Positions 56,675-64,000 of a stretch of 64,000 bases of DNA are shown one piece after another. Every line of letters starts with the position of its first letter. The stretch's first letter is position 1. The stretch is from Hyphomicrobium sp. (GTDB lineage Bacteria > Pseudomonadota > Alphaproteobacteria > Rhizobiales > Hyphomicrobiaceae). The notes under the pieces are model-generated. The model was not told the origin of the DNA. It did no database searches and worked only from the letters and a program-made list of their open reading frames with translations. The DNA is taken from positions 73,478 to 137,477 of the forward strand of contig NZ_RXIZ01000007.1 in NCBI RefSeq assembly GCF_003987855.1, given 5' to 3'. The position numbers and the translations under genes were made by a program.

Positions 56675-58015
56675 TTAATTGAGGAGGGGTGACCAAGCCG
56701 GGTCCGATGCGAAGGACGGGGTGTCGACCTTTCGCTCGTTGTAGCCGGTGATGTCGACTGAGAAGATTCGAGCCCCTCCCGCCTCGCCGTTGCTGAGATC
56801 ACGGAAGAACATGAGCACTCGACCGTTGGGGGCCCAGGTCGGCCCTTCGTTATGGAAGCCCTCGGTCAGCGTCCGCTCGCCGGAGCCGTCCGGTTTCATC
56901 ACGCCGATGATGAACTGGCCCCCGGCCTGACGGGTAAAGGCGATGTAGTCGCCGCGCGGCGACCAGACGGGGGTCGAATAGCTGCCGTCCCCCTGGGAGA
57001 TCGGATGCGGGTTCGAGCCGTCCGCGTTCATCACCCATAGCTGCTGGCGGCCGCCGCGATCGCTTTCAAAGACTATCTGGCTTCCGTCCGGTGAATAGCT
57101 GGGGCTGGTGTCGATCCCGTTCGACTGGGTCAAGCGGCGGGGCTGCCTGGAACGAAGATCCATTTCGTAGATGTCGGACCCGCCGTCCGGCCGGCCAAGG
57201 CTCATGATGATCCGCTGACCATCGGGGGAAAATCGTGGCGCGAACGTCATGTTCGGGAAATCACCGACGATCTCGCGCTTGCCCGTCTCGAGGTTCATGA
57301 TGAAGACCCTCGGCTGGTCGCTCGTGTACGACATGTAGGTGATTTCCTGGTTCGTCGGCGAGAACCGGGGCGTCAGCACGAGTTCGTTGCCCTGGGTGAG
57401 AAGGCGAACGTTGGCGCCGTCCTGGTCCATGATCGCCAAGCGCTTCACGCGCCGCTCCTTGGGACCTGTCTCGTCGACGAACACGATGCGGGTATCGAAG
57501 TAGCCCTTTTCGCCGGTTAGGCGCTCGTAGACGCTGTCGGCGATCATATGCCCGATCCGGCGCCAATTGCGCGAGGCCGTCGAGAACCGCTGACCGGTGA
57601 GCTGCTTTCCGCCCGCAACGTCCCAGACGCGAAATTCTGCGCCGACACGGCCGTCGCCGCTGTTCACGACCCGGCCAACGACTAGAGCGTCGGCTTGTAT
57701 CGATCTCCAGTCACCGAACCGGGGCAGAGCGTTGACGTCGCGCACCTGTTCCAGGAATGACGCGTGATCCAGCGGCCTGAAAAGGCCGGAGCGTTCTAAG
57801 TCCGCTTCCACTACGCCAGAAATCTGCTGCGCGAGTTGCTGATCGTCACCGAGAAAGGTTGGGATCGCAATCGGGATTGGCGCGATGGTGCCTTCGGTCT
57901 GCGTGCCCTTTAGCTGGGCCATAGCCGGCGTTGAGAGCCCCGGAACGAACCAGATCCCCGCGGCGGCGAGGGCAGCAATGGACAACAGCCGTTTCAGGCG
58001 GACTTTCAAGGTCAT
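56675..58015 (-). CDS. tolB: Tol-Pal system beta-propeller protein TolB
   Basis: TolB (446 aa) is the periplasmic protein that binds Pal and TolA. A signal peptide (hydrophobic about 10-30, cleaved near AMA-QL) precedes an N-terminal domain (about 35-160) and a six-bladed beta-propeller (about 180-440), with blade repeats such as [39 protein letters not shown]. The protein ends [12 protein letters not shown] 58015 begins the signal peptide; the upstream frame to 58087 is not coding. Confidence 0.97.
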   Translation of the reverse strand: MTLKVRLKRLLSIAALAAAGIWFVPGLSTPAMAQLKGTQTEGTIAPIPIAIPTFLGDDQQLAQQISGVVEADLERSGLFRPLDHASFLEQVRDVNALPRFGDWRSIQADALVVGRVVNSGDGRVGAEFRVWDVAGGKQLTGQRFSTASRNWRRIGHMIADSVYERLTGEKGYFDTRIVFVDETGPKERRVKRLAIMDQDGANVRLLTQGNELVLTPRFSPTNQEITYMSYTSDQPRVFIMNLETGKREIVGDFPNMTFAPRFSPDGQRIIMSLGRPDGGSDIYEMDLRSRQPRRLTQSNGIDTSPSYSPDGSQIVFESDRGGRQQLWVMNADGSNPHPISQGDGSYSTPVWSPRGDYIAFTRQAGGQFIIGVMKPDGSGERTLTEGFHNEGPTWAPNGRVLMFFRDLSNGEAGGARIFSVDITGYNERKVDTPSFASDPAWSPLLN

Positions 58016-58098
58016 GAAGGCTCTCTCATGCGTTCCGTCGGCGTCGGGGTAGAGGTTGTGACTTCGCTTCGCGGTCGATTGAAGCATCTTTTAGGCGA

Positions 58099-59277
58099 TT
58101 ACAACATTTGTCGCGGATCGAAAGTCCAGTCGATGACCTTCCAGCCACCTTCATATTTGTCAGGCGGCAGATGGAATGGGGAGCACATGCGCACGGCTCG
58201 CAGGGCGGCTTCCGCGTAAACCTGTCCGGCCGTCGTGTTTGGCGCAGACGTTACCCGCGGATCGGAGGCCAGCGACCCGTCCGGGTTGAGTTCCCAATGG
58301 AGTTCAACGACAGGGACTTCATCGCCGCCGCCCGTTCCAGGTGGGCGCCAGCAGCCGTTGAGTTGCGATTTGAGCATACCTTTGAGCAAGTCCTGCTCGC
58401 GCGCCGAAAGCACAGTGTCCGTGCCGGTCGCAACGCCCGCTTCCTTACCCGTATCGAACGCGTCCGACTTTGAGCCGGACGCCTGCTGACCCTTCTTCCG
58501 CTTATCCTTGTCGAGCAACGCCTTGGGCGTTGCATCATCCGGCGACTTTTCGAGCAAAGACGCGATCTTGCTAGGATCGAACTGCTTCTTTGCAGCCTCG
58601 GCTTTCTTCTTCGCCTCTTCCTGCTTTTTCTTCTTGAGTTCAGCCGCCTTCTTTTTCTTTTCTTCCTCGAGCTTCTTTTTCTTCGCTTCGGCTTCCGCCT
58701 TCTTCTTTGCCTCTTCTGCGGCCTTCTTCTTGGCTTCCACCTCCGCCTGCTTCTTGGCTTCCTCGTCGGCCTTCTTTTTTGCTTCTTCAGCCTTCTGACG
58801 TTCTTCCTCTGCCTTCTTTTCTTCCGGCGTCGGACCGGGCTGCGGCTCAGGCGGAGGCGGAGTGGGCGCGGGAGGCGGCGTTTCCTCGATCTTCTTCGCT
58901 ATCGGATCGGATTTCGGAGTCTCGGCCGGCGGCGGCGATGGCGGAGGTTCGGTAGCCTCCGGCGGCTGCGGTTCGGGCGGGGGCTCAGCCTTGGCCACCT
59001 GCTCTTCGGCGGGCGGTGGCGGTGGCGGCGGCGCGTTGGCAGGCTTCGGGGTGTCGTTCTTGTTTTCGTCGAGCGTCGGCTTGTCGTTCGACTTGGTATC
59101 GAGGTGCTTGGCGTCTTCGCTTCCCTGCTTGAGCCGCAGAAACTCAGAAGGCGTGATGAGTTCAGCCGAAATCGCGGGCGTATCCGGCGTCAGCGGAGGC
59201 GCTGAATGCATGGACAGCAGCGCCCACCCAAGAAGCGAGGCGTGAAGAAGAATGGACAGAAAAAGTCCGAAGGGCAC
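58099..59277 (-). CDS. tolA: TolA, cell-envelope integrity protein
   Basis: TolA (392 aa) spans the periplasm and transmits the TolQR force to TolB-Pal. One membrane segment near the N-terminus (about 4-22, SILLHASLLGWALL) is followed by a Pro-rich stretch (about 80-155), a long Lys/Glu/Ala coiled coil (about 155-245), and a small C-terminal domain (about 285-392) of the TonB/TolA type with a Cys pair (NGCWRPP and VRMCSPFHLP). The start is GTG 59277. A Pro-rich stretch ahead of the coiled coil makes it bipartite compared with E. coli TolA. Confidence 0.92.
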   Translation of the reverse strand: MPFGLFLSILLHASLLGWALLSMHSAPPLTPDTPAISAELITPSEFLRLKQGSEDAKHLDTKSNDKPTLDENKNDTPKPANAPPPPPPPAEEQVAKAEPPPEPQPPEATEPPPSPPPAETPKSDPIAKKIEETPPPAPTPPPPEPQPGPTPEEKKAEEERQKAEEAKKKADEEAKKQAEVEAKKKAAEEAKKKAEAEAKKKKLEEEKKKKAAELKKKKQEEAKKKAEAAKKQFDPSKIASLLEKSPDDATPKALLDKDKRKKGQQASGSKSDAFDTGKEAGVATGTDTVLSAREQDLLKGMLKSQLNGCWRPPGTGGGDEVPVVELHWELNPDGSLASDPRVTSAPNTTAGQVYAEAALRAVRMCSPFHLPPDKYEGGWKVIDWTFDPRQML

Positions 59278-59444
59278 GGCTCAGCACCCATGATCAACAG
59301 AAGGCGGCACGTCCGTCCGCCGAAACTTGCACCAGCTCGGAGAAAGCGCACCCGCACAAGCCAAGCCTCGCGACGAACCGGTCTTCGAAGAGCGCTGAAG
59401 CGCGTCCATGTTCGTCATTTGCGTGGTCCCTTAGCGTTCGAGCG

Positions 59445-59897
59445 CTAGGTGCCTCCCTTCTCTCCATTCAGAACGAAGGACAGCTTCTTGAATCCACCCT
59501 GGTTGATGCGGCTCATGACCTCCATCACCGTTCCGTAGTTCACACCCTTGTCGCCGCGCACGAAGATCGTCTCGTCGTAGCCGTTTCCGGCGATGGCTTT
59601 GAGTTTCGTCGCCAGTTCATCCAGTTGAACCTGCGTGTCTCCGATGTATACGTCGCCGTTGGCCTTGACCGTCACTGCAAGCGGATCCTTTTTCGGCGTC
59701 GGTATTTCCTGCCCTTTTGATTCCGGCAGGTTGACGTCGATGCCCGTCTGCAGAAGAGGCGCCGCCACCATGAAGATGATGAGGAGCACGAGCATCACGT
59801 CGACCATCGGGGTGACGTTGATCTCGCTCATCGGCATATGCTTGCCGCGTCGCCGGCCTCGACCGCCGCCACCGCCAGCCTTGACGCTCATACCCAT
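59445..59897 (-). CDS. tolR: TolR (ExbD family)
   Basis: TolR (150 aa) works with TolQ as the proton-driven stator for TolA. A basic Gly-rich N-terminal tail (GGGGGRGRRRGKHM) precedes one membrane segment carrying the functional Asp in VDVMLVLLIIF (about 31-41 region) and a periplasmic domain with the PESKG motif. Gene order tolQ-tolR-tolA on the minus strand is canonical, and the TolQ stop is 4 nt upstream. Confidence 0.96.
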   Translation of the reverse strand: MGMSVKAGGGGGRGRRRGKHMPMSEINVTPMVDVMLVLLIIFMVAAPLLQTGIDVNLPESKGQEIPTPKKDPLAVTVKANGDVYIGDTQVQLDELATKLKAIAGNGYDETIFVRGDKGVNYGTVMEVMSRINQGGFKKLSFVLNGEKGGT

Positions 59898-59901
59898 CGG
59901 C

Positions 59902-60618
<717 letters not shown>

Positions 60619-60972
60619 TTCACCATCCATGTCGAAAAACTGCGATACCCGAGCACTGCTGCCCGGGCCGTGAAATTCCGGCTGCATTGGGACGCGCGGG
60701 ATGCGAGCCCGATGAAGAAAGCGTCTGACGGCGTTATGTCGTCCACCCCGGCAACAAGCGCCCCCGCCATCTGCACGTTGGGTTTAGAGCTTTTGCCGCC
60801 CAATATGACCAAACGAGGGCTTACTACATCCCTCGGCAACGACGCATCTTTGTGTTTATCCACGAAAAACGCGGGCGTTGGCCTCTCCGGGAGCCATGAC
60901 GGCAGGCCCCGCCCCTGTCAATCGGCGATCGGACGCAATCTTCAGCGCGAGGACAGATAAAGCCGCATCCCC
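60619..60972. other. Intergenic region between ybgC and tolQ
   Basis: These 354 bases lie between ybgC and tolQ, which are often adjacent. Part of the stretch (60619-60687) is the open frame upstream of TolQ. I see no supported gene, only a likely promoter for the tolQRA transcript that I cannot place exactly. Confidence 0.5.
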
Positions 60973-61464
60973 TTAGCGGGTCAGATCTTTCGCACTTTCA
61001 GCGTGCGCCTGAAAGGCTTCGCGCACGGCGGTGCTGAGGCGAAGAGGCTTACCGGAAATCGATATCAGAACGACAATGACGTCGGCGGTGACGAGCCGAA
61101 CGCCGTCGCGACTGATTGTCTGCTCGAGCGTAACGCTTGCGCCGCCAAGTTCCTTGACGCGCGTCTCCACCTCTAGAAGATCGTCCATCCGGCCTGGCCG
61201 GGCAAAATCGAAAGTCATACGGCGGACCACGAACGCCGCCGGTTCGCTGCTGTCGGTTCCGTCGATCAGACGACGGGCATCTGTCCCGAGGAGCCGCAAG
61301 AAGTCCGTCCGGCCGCGCTCAGCGTACCGCACGAACGACGCATGATAGACGACCCCACCGGCGTCCGTGTCCTCGAAATAGACGCGCACGGGAAGGATGT
61401 GCCGCTGCCCATCGGCATCCCGAACGATGCGGCCTGCGAGATCCGGCCATTGCTGCGCGCTCAA
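60973..61464 (-). CDS. ybgC: YbgC/FadM acyl-CoA thioesterase, Tol-Pal associated
   Basis: A 163-aa hotdog-fold thioesterase that hydrolyses acyl-CoA, coded with Tol-Pal in many Proteobacteria. The catalytic segment YFEDTDAGGVVYHASFVRYAERGRTDFLR is intact, including the active Asp (in DTDAGG) and the substrate-gating residues VYHASF. Length fits. It overlaps the metallophosphoesterase stop by 4 nt (ATGA type), so the two are translationally coupled. Confidence 0.95.
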   Translation of the reverse strand: MSAQQWPDLAGRIVRDADGQRHILPVRVYFEDTDAGGVVYHASFVRYAERGRTDFLRLLGTDARRLIDGTDSSEPAAFVVRRMTFDFARPGRMDDLLEVETRVKELGGASVTLEQTISRDGVRLVTADVIVVLISISGKPLRLSTAVREAFQAHAESAKDLTR

Positions 61465-62405
61465 GCCTCGCCTCCTCGCTCACTGCCGAGATTGACAACG
61501 ACGATCTCGGGCGGAGACCCGAACCTGACCGGAAGCGACGAACAGCCTAGGCCGCCAGACACGATAAGATGCCGCCCGCCTTCGACCTTGTGACCGTAGG
61601 CATAACGCGATCCGTAGATAGAAGGAACGATGGGGGCATAGCCCATGATGCGCACTTGGCCGCCATGCGTATGTCCAGCGAGTGTCAGCGACACGCGGCT
61701 TGACACTTCAGGGAAGATATCCGGTTCGTGAACCATCAGCACCACCGGCGCATCATCGGTGATCTGGCGCATCGTTCCCGGCAGATCGTCGACACCTTCG
61801 TATTCCGCAAGGCGAGTCGGCGCCGTCTCGTCATGACCGCCGCCATCACGTCGAAAAGCCCACTGATCACCGAGCCCTGCGATCCAGAACGGATGACCAT
61901 CCTTCTGAAGTCGAACTGCGGTATTCTGATAGACAGGAATTCCGACGGCTTTCAGCGCCAGGGCAGCTGGAGGCGGACCGGCTCGCCGCATCTGAACTTC
62001 GGCCGACTGCCACCAGTCGTGATTGCCAAGAATCGCATGCACGCCATAGGGCGCCTTGAGCTTCGCCAGAACAGCGGCCCAAGCCTCGTTGCTGATCGGG
62101 CCAGAGTAAGAGCCAAGACGCAGCCCGACGACGAAGTCGCCGAGCATCAGAATGGCATCGGCGTTCAAGGAATTCGTCTGCTCGACGATCCTTTCGAGCC
62201 GTTCGATCGACATCCACGGCTCGCACACGTGCAGATCGGCAAGAACAGCGACGCGCAACTTGAGGCCCGGCGTCCAATTGGGCGGTGTTAGCTCGTAGCT
62301 GGTGACGTGCTCGTTGAATGCTTCCGCGACCGCATATCCGCTCAGCGCCGTAGAACCGACGCCGACGATGCCGGTCATCTTGAGAAGTGCTCGACGGGTG
62401 ATCAA
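61461..62405 (-). CDS. Twin-arginine exported metallophosphoesterase
   Basis: A 314-aa calcineurin-like phosphoesterase. The metal motifs are DLH (57-59), GDFVVG, GNHDWW and the C-terminal GHTHGGQ, as in the YkuE/YaeI group that hydrolyses UDP-diacylglucosamine or similar diesters. The start is TTG 62405 behind GAGGA (7 nt): this gives MITRRALLKMTGIVGVGSTAL, a twin-arginine-type signal (R4, R5). The longer frame to 62444 has no ribosome-binding site. It is coupled to ybgC by a 4-nt overlap. Confidence 0.88.
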   Translation of the reverse strand: MITRRALLKMTGIVGVGSTALSGYAVAEAFNEHVTSYELTPPNWTPGLKLRVAVLADLHVCEPWMSIERLERIVEQTNSLNADAILMLGDFVVGLRLGSYSGPISNEAWAAVLAKLKAPYGVHAILGNHDWWQSAEVQMRRAGPPPAALALKAVGIPVYQNTAVRLQKDGHPFWIAGLGDQWAFRRDGGGHDETAPTRLAEYEGVDDLPGTMRQITDDAPVVLMVHEPDIFPEVSSRVSLTLAGHTHGGQVRIMGYAPIVPSIYGSRYAYGHKVEGGRHLIVSGGLGCSSLPVRFGSPPEIVVVNLGSERGGEA

Positions 62406-62505
62406 AGCAAATTCCTCGTAAACGGACCGCGTTGTAGCGCACACATACGCCGCGAAAAGCTGATCAAACCATGAATATTTTAAGGTTTTGGGTAAAGGAG
62501 CGGCG

Positions 62506-63552
62506 TTAGGTCTCGTCTTCGTCCTGCTCGAAGATCGGAAGCTCCGGAGTACTCCCCCGAGCCGGACCGCTGGCCCCCAGATGTCGATACGCCTTAAGAG
62601 TGAGAACCCGGCCGCGCGGCGTCCGGCTCACGAAGCCCTGCTGCAGCAGATAAGGCTCAACGATCTCTTCGAGCGCATCGCGCGGCTCGGACAAAGCCGC
62701 CGCCAGCGTCTCGATCCCCACAGGACCGCCTTCGTAGTGTTTTAAGATACAACCGAGATAGCGGTGATCCAGAGCATCGAGGCCTTCGCCGTCGACCTCC
62801 AGCATCGTCAACGCCCGATCCGCAACTTCAGCATTGATGACCACGGCGCCTTCGACGGCAGCGAAGTCGCGAACGCGGCGAAGCAGGCGTCCGGCAATGC
62901 GCGGCGTCCCGCGCGAGCGCCGGGCGATCTCGCGCGCGCCATCGGTCGAGATCGCCGCGCCGAGCACACGCGCGCCGCGTCCGACGACCAGTTCAAGCTC
63001 CGCAATCGAGTAGAAATTGAGCCTGACGGGAATCCCGAACCGGTCGCGCAGCGGATTGGTCAGCAATCCCGCCCGCGTTGTGGCGCCGACAAGCGTAAAC
63101 TTCGGCAGATCGATGCGAACTGATCGTGCCGCCGGTCCCTCGCCTATCATCAGGTCGAGCTGAAAGTCCTCCATCGCCGGATAGAGTATTTCTTCGACGG
63201 CCGGGTTGAGGCGATGAATTTCGTCGATGAAGAGCACATCGCGCTCTTCGAGATTGGTCAGCAGCGCGGCGAGATCGCCCGCTTTGGAAATCACCGGGCC
63301 CGACGTCGCCCGGAAGCCAACCCCGAGTTCTTTTGAGAGGATCTGCGCCAGCGTTGTTTTCCCGAGACCTGGAGGACCGGCAAACAGTACGTGGTCCAGA
63401 GCATCTCCGCGCCCGCGAGCCGCGGTGATGAAAACCCGAAGGTTGGCGCGTGCCTGTTCCTGCCCAACGAAATCGTCGAGCGACTGCGGGCGAATCGACG
63501 CCTCGAAGGCATCCGCCTCCTTTCGCACACTGCTGACGAGCCTCTCGGTCAT
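62506..63552 (-). CDS. ruvB: Holliday junction branch-migration helicase RuvB
   Basis: RuvB (348 aa) is the AAA+ motor that drives branch migration of Holliday junctions with RuvA. Walker A is GPPGLGKT (59-66), and the DEIHR box with the Walker B Asp/Glu is visible in [12 protein letters not shown]. The C-terminal winged-helix domain and the LGPRVLTL-type tail ([15 protein letters not shown]) are present. RuvA and RuvC would lie beyond the right edge; none is in the window. Confidence 0.98.
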   Translation of the reverse strand: MTERLVSSVRKEADAFEASIRPQSLDDFVGQEQARANLRVFITAARGRGDALDHVLFAGPPGLGKTTLAQILSKELGVGFRATSGPVISKAGDLAALLTNLEERDVLFIDEIHRLNPAVEEILYPAMEDFQLDLMIGEGPAARSVRIDLPKFTLVGATTRAGLLTNPLRDRFGIPVRLNFYSIAELELVVGRGARVLGAAISTDGAREIARRSRGTPRIAGRLLRRVRDFAAVEGAVVINAEVADRALTMLEVDGEGLDALDHRYLGCILKHYEGGPVGIETLAAALSEPRDALEEIVEPYLLQQGFVSRTPRGRVLTLKAYRHLGASGPARGSTPELPIFEQDEDET

Positions 63553-63634
63553 GGTTTGTTCGTGAGGCTATTCGGGGGCCCCGTCAAGTCGGCGCCGGTC
63601 GCGCGACCGCCAACGCAGTGGAAGTTCACGTTCC

Positions 63635-64000
63635 TCAGGCTTCCCGCAATATCCCACCGGCGATGAGAAGCGCCCGCATGCCGATCGCGATAAGGCCGGC
63701 TATGAAGGCAAGGAACGGCAAAGCTCCTCCGGCTGGGAACGGGAAGATGATCGCGCCTGCCATGAAAGCCAACACACCCGCGACAGCCGCATGCAGCCAC
63801 CCATAGGTGCCCTGCTGGAGGACGAAGGGCGTCAGTCCCAGCGCCGCCACTGTTGCCGGAAGCGCGCTCCACACGAACGCATCGACGGCGACTTCTCCGA
63901 TCGATTCACCGGGATGCGGCGGGATGAACTTGTCGGCATACGGGCTCAAGAATTGGAGAAGAACGAAAATGAGACCCGCAAAGAAAGGCGCCGCCAGCGA
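63635..64000 (-). CDS. Membrane protein, partial at the right edge
   Basis: The open frame runs off the right edge: in frame beyond the TTG at 63947-63949 lie 17 more codons reading SLAAPFFAGLIFVLLQFLSP, a hydrophobic segment, so the true start is outside the window. The visible 121 residues hold about four membrane segments (one at the edge, then near 45-65, 72-90 and 95-115 of the partial sequence) and a cytoplasmic or periplasmic loop KFIPPHPGESIGEVAVDAF. No family recognised. It lies 82 nt from ruvB on the same strand. Confidence 0.7.
   Translation of the reverse strand, partial: SLAAPFFAGLIFVLLQFLSPYADKFIPPHPGESIGEVAVDAFVWSALPATVAALGLTPFVLQQGTYGWLHAAVAGVLAFMAGAIIFPFPAGGALPFLAFIAGLIAIGMRALLIAGGILREA

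Overview
This window is a stretch of an alphaproteobacterial chromosome, most likely Hyphomicrobiales (Rhizobiales) and possibly close to Hyphomicrobium. The placement is inference from gene content and order: a Tol-Pal block of the Rhizobiales kind (ruvB, ybgC, tolQRAB, pal, cpoB, tilS, ftsH, folP, glmM), a THI-box before thiC, the serC/purA neighbourhood, DUF1217 and DUF1285 proteins, and high-GC codon use. I see no rRNA, tRNA, insertion sequence, prophage or CRISPR array. Nearly everything is ordinary chromosomal content.

Layout. 0-3.5 kb: cold-shock protein, a small charged protein, a GNAT enzyme, a membrane O-acyltransferase and a DUF1285 protein. 3.6-13.3 kb: a co-directional run of a MoxR ATPase, a DUF58 protein, a DUF4159 protein and a VWA-type membrane protein, then a degenerate dehydrogenase and a phospholipase C-like/DUF4332 fusion. 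13.4-15.5 kb: TPP riboswitch and thiC. 15.6-18.8 kb: glycosyltransferase, small membrane protein, metaxin-like GST, a secreted protein, and a short transcription unit (micro-ORF, hairpin, strong terminator). 19.1-26.6 kb: envelope genes, namely a polysaccharide deacetylase, bactofilin, CorA, two RlpA paralogues (the first behind a long structured leader), an LprI-like protein and an XRE regulator. 26.6-34.5 kb: DUF2380-like protein, patatin, metallophosphoesterase, degenerate Nudix protein, GNAT, a six-repeat DUF1217 protein, and a membrane protein with a 24-aa micro-protein. 34.6-43.4 kb: YdcF, PurA, MuiA-like DUF4139, SerC, two outer-membrane beta-barrels, GlmM. 43.7-48.2 kb: ParA with an unknown partner, an APC permease, a small membrane protein, PNPOx-like and GST genes. 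48.3-64 kb: folP, ftsH, tilS, the Tol-Pal locus, ybgC, a metallophosphoesterase, ruvB and a partial membrane gene at the right edge.

The main theme is the cell envelope. TolQRA, TolB, Pal and CpoB form the outer-membrane constriction machine. GlmM supplies glucosamine-1-phosphate. The RlpA proteins, deacetylase, LprI-like protein and bactofilin act in or around the wall, and FtsH controls membrane-protein quality. The MoxR/DUF58/DUF4159/VWA run is a chaperone-type system of unknown client.

The most interesting features are two tandem paralogous micro-lipoproteins (41 and 44 aa) inserted between tolB and pal, whose mature parts are nearly identical in protein while differing mainly at synonymous positions in DNA; the micro-ORF/hairpin/terminator transcript at 18.6-18.8 kb; the folded leader of the first rlpA; a perfect 88-bp tandem duplication at 46.8-47.0 kb; and several enzyme-fold proteins that have lost catalytic residues.
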